Source: Caldilineaceae bacterium (GTDB lineage: Bacteria; Chloroflexota; Anaerolineae; Caldilineales; Caldilineaceae). From it: a stretch of DNA of 6,879 nt. Each line of letters begins with the position of its first letter. Positions within the stretch are counted from its first letter, which is position 1. Below, piece after piece: positions 6,811 through 6,879 of this stretch. The stretch spans positions 1-6,879 of the forward strand of contig JAHEML010000205.1 of NCBI GenBank assembly GCA_024643705.1. The letters are read 5' to 3'. The position numbers and the translations under genes are program-made. The notes beneath the pieces were generated by a model. That model ran no database searches. It was not told the origin of the DNA and worked only from the letters and a program-made list of their open reading frames with translations.

Positions 6811-6844
6811 CATACGTCATGAGCGATCATACGTCAAGAGCGAT
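6811..6844. repeat. 17-bp tandem direct repeat, two copies
   Basis: CATACGTCATGAGCGAT (6811-6827) is followed at once by CATACGTCAAGAGCGAT (6828-6844), with one mismatch at the tenth base. A 17-bp period is about 1.6 helical turns. It could be a pair of regulator sites or a remnant of a longer array beyond the window edge. Confidence 0.8.
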
Positions 6845-6879
6845 CAGTCGCCAGCCAGGGCTTCTCAAAAGTCAAAGCG

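Larger units (their letters stand above)
6566..6879. other. Intergenic region with terminator and short repeats, no supported gene
   Basis: This stretch follows the 100-residue gene and runs to the window edge. It holds the terminator at 6627-6660 and three kinds of short repeat, listed separately. Two plus-strand frames, from ATGs at 6731 and 6819, stay open to the edge, but neither has a Shine-Dalgarno and both run through the repeats. On the minus strand all three frames meet stops within 45 bases of the right edge. Confidence 0.6.

Noticed and set aside
6811..6844. The 17-bp direct repeats as the start of a CRISPR array
   Set aside because: The units are adjacent with no spacer, are too short, and no cas gene is in the window.
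6731..6879. Plus-strand frame open from an ATG at 6731 to the window edge
   Set aside because: It has no Shine-Dalgarno and passes through the 10-bp and 17-bp repeats, and its translation (RRFTQIDSDF and following) resembles translated intergenic repeats I recall. A partial gene cannot be excluded without more sequence.
6819..6879. Second plus-strand frame open to the edge from an ATG at 6819 (MSDHTSRAISRQPG)
   Set aside because: The ATG lies inside the 17-bp repeat, no ribosome site precedes it, and only 20 codons are visible.

Overview
The window looks like ordinary chromosomal DNA from a bacterium of the Chloroflexota (Anaerolineae/Caldilineae type). That is an inference from protein style: lamin-tail-domain surface proteins joined by Thr/Pro/Glu linkers, a large TgpA-type membrane transglutaminase, and few clear Shine-Dalgarno sequences. 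There is no rRNA, tRNA or marker gene to confirm it.

Layout: three genes on the minus strand fill about 1-6122, and one small gene on the plus strand lies at 6263-6565. From right to left on the minus strand, an unrecognised 745-residue protein with a membrane anchor at each end (3885-6122) is followed 7 bp later by a membrane transglutaminase-like protein of the TgpA family (1379-3877). After a 174-bp gap with a near-consensus sigma-70 promoter comes a secreted lamin-tail-domain protein (1204 to beyond the left edge). This last gene is open at the window edge and has no stop inside the window.

The first two minus-strand genes almost certainly form one transcription unit. Both products are predicted to place most of their mass outside the cytoplasmic membrane, which suggests joint work on envelope or surface proteins. 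The lamin-tail gene has its own promoter, and its product is also exported. The plus-strand gene encodes a 100-residue cytoplasmic protein whose strand/helix pattern suggests a dimeric alpha/beta-barrel fold. It is divergent from the operon across a 140-bp gap and ends at a strong rho-independent terminator (6627-6660).

The last 300 bases (6566-6879) hold no gene I can support. They carry the terminator, a 7-bp inverted repeat, three degenerate 10-bp units and a 17-bp tandem direct repeat, and look like a repeat-bearing intergenic region. I see no CRISPR array, insertion sequence, phage gene or defence system. The most interesting item is the pairing of the unknown double-anchored protein with the transglutaminase.
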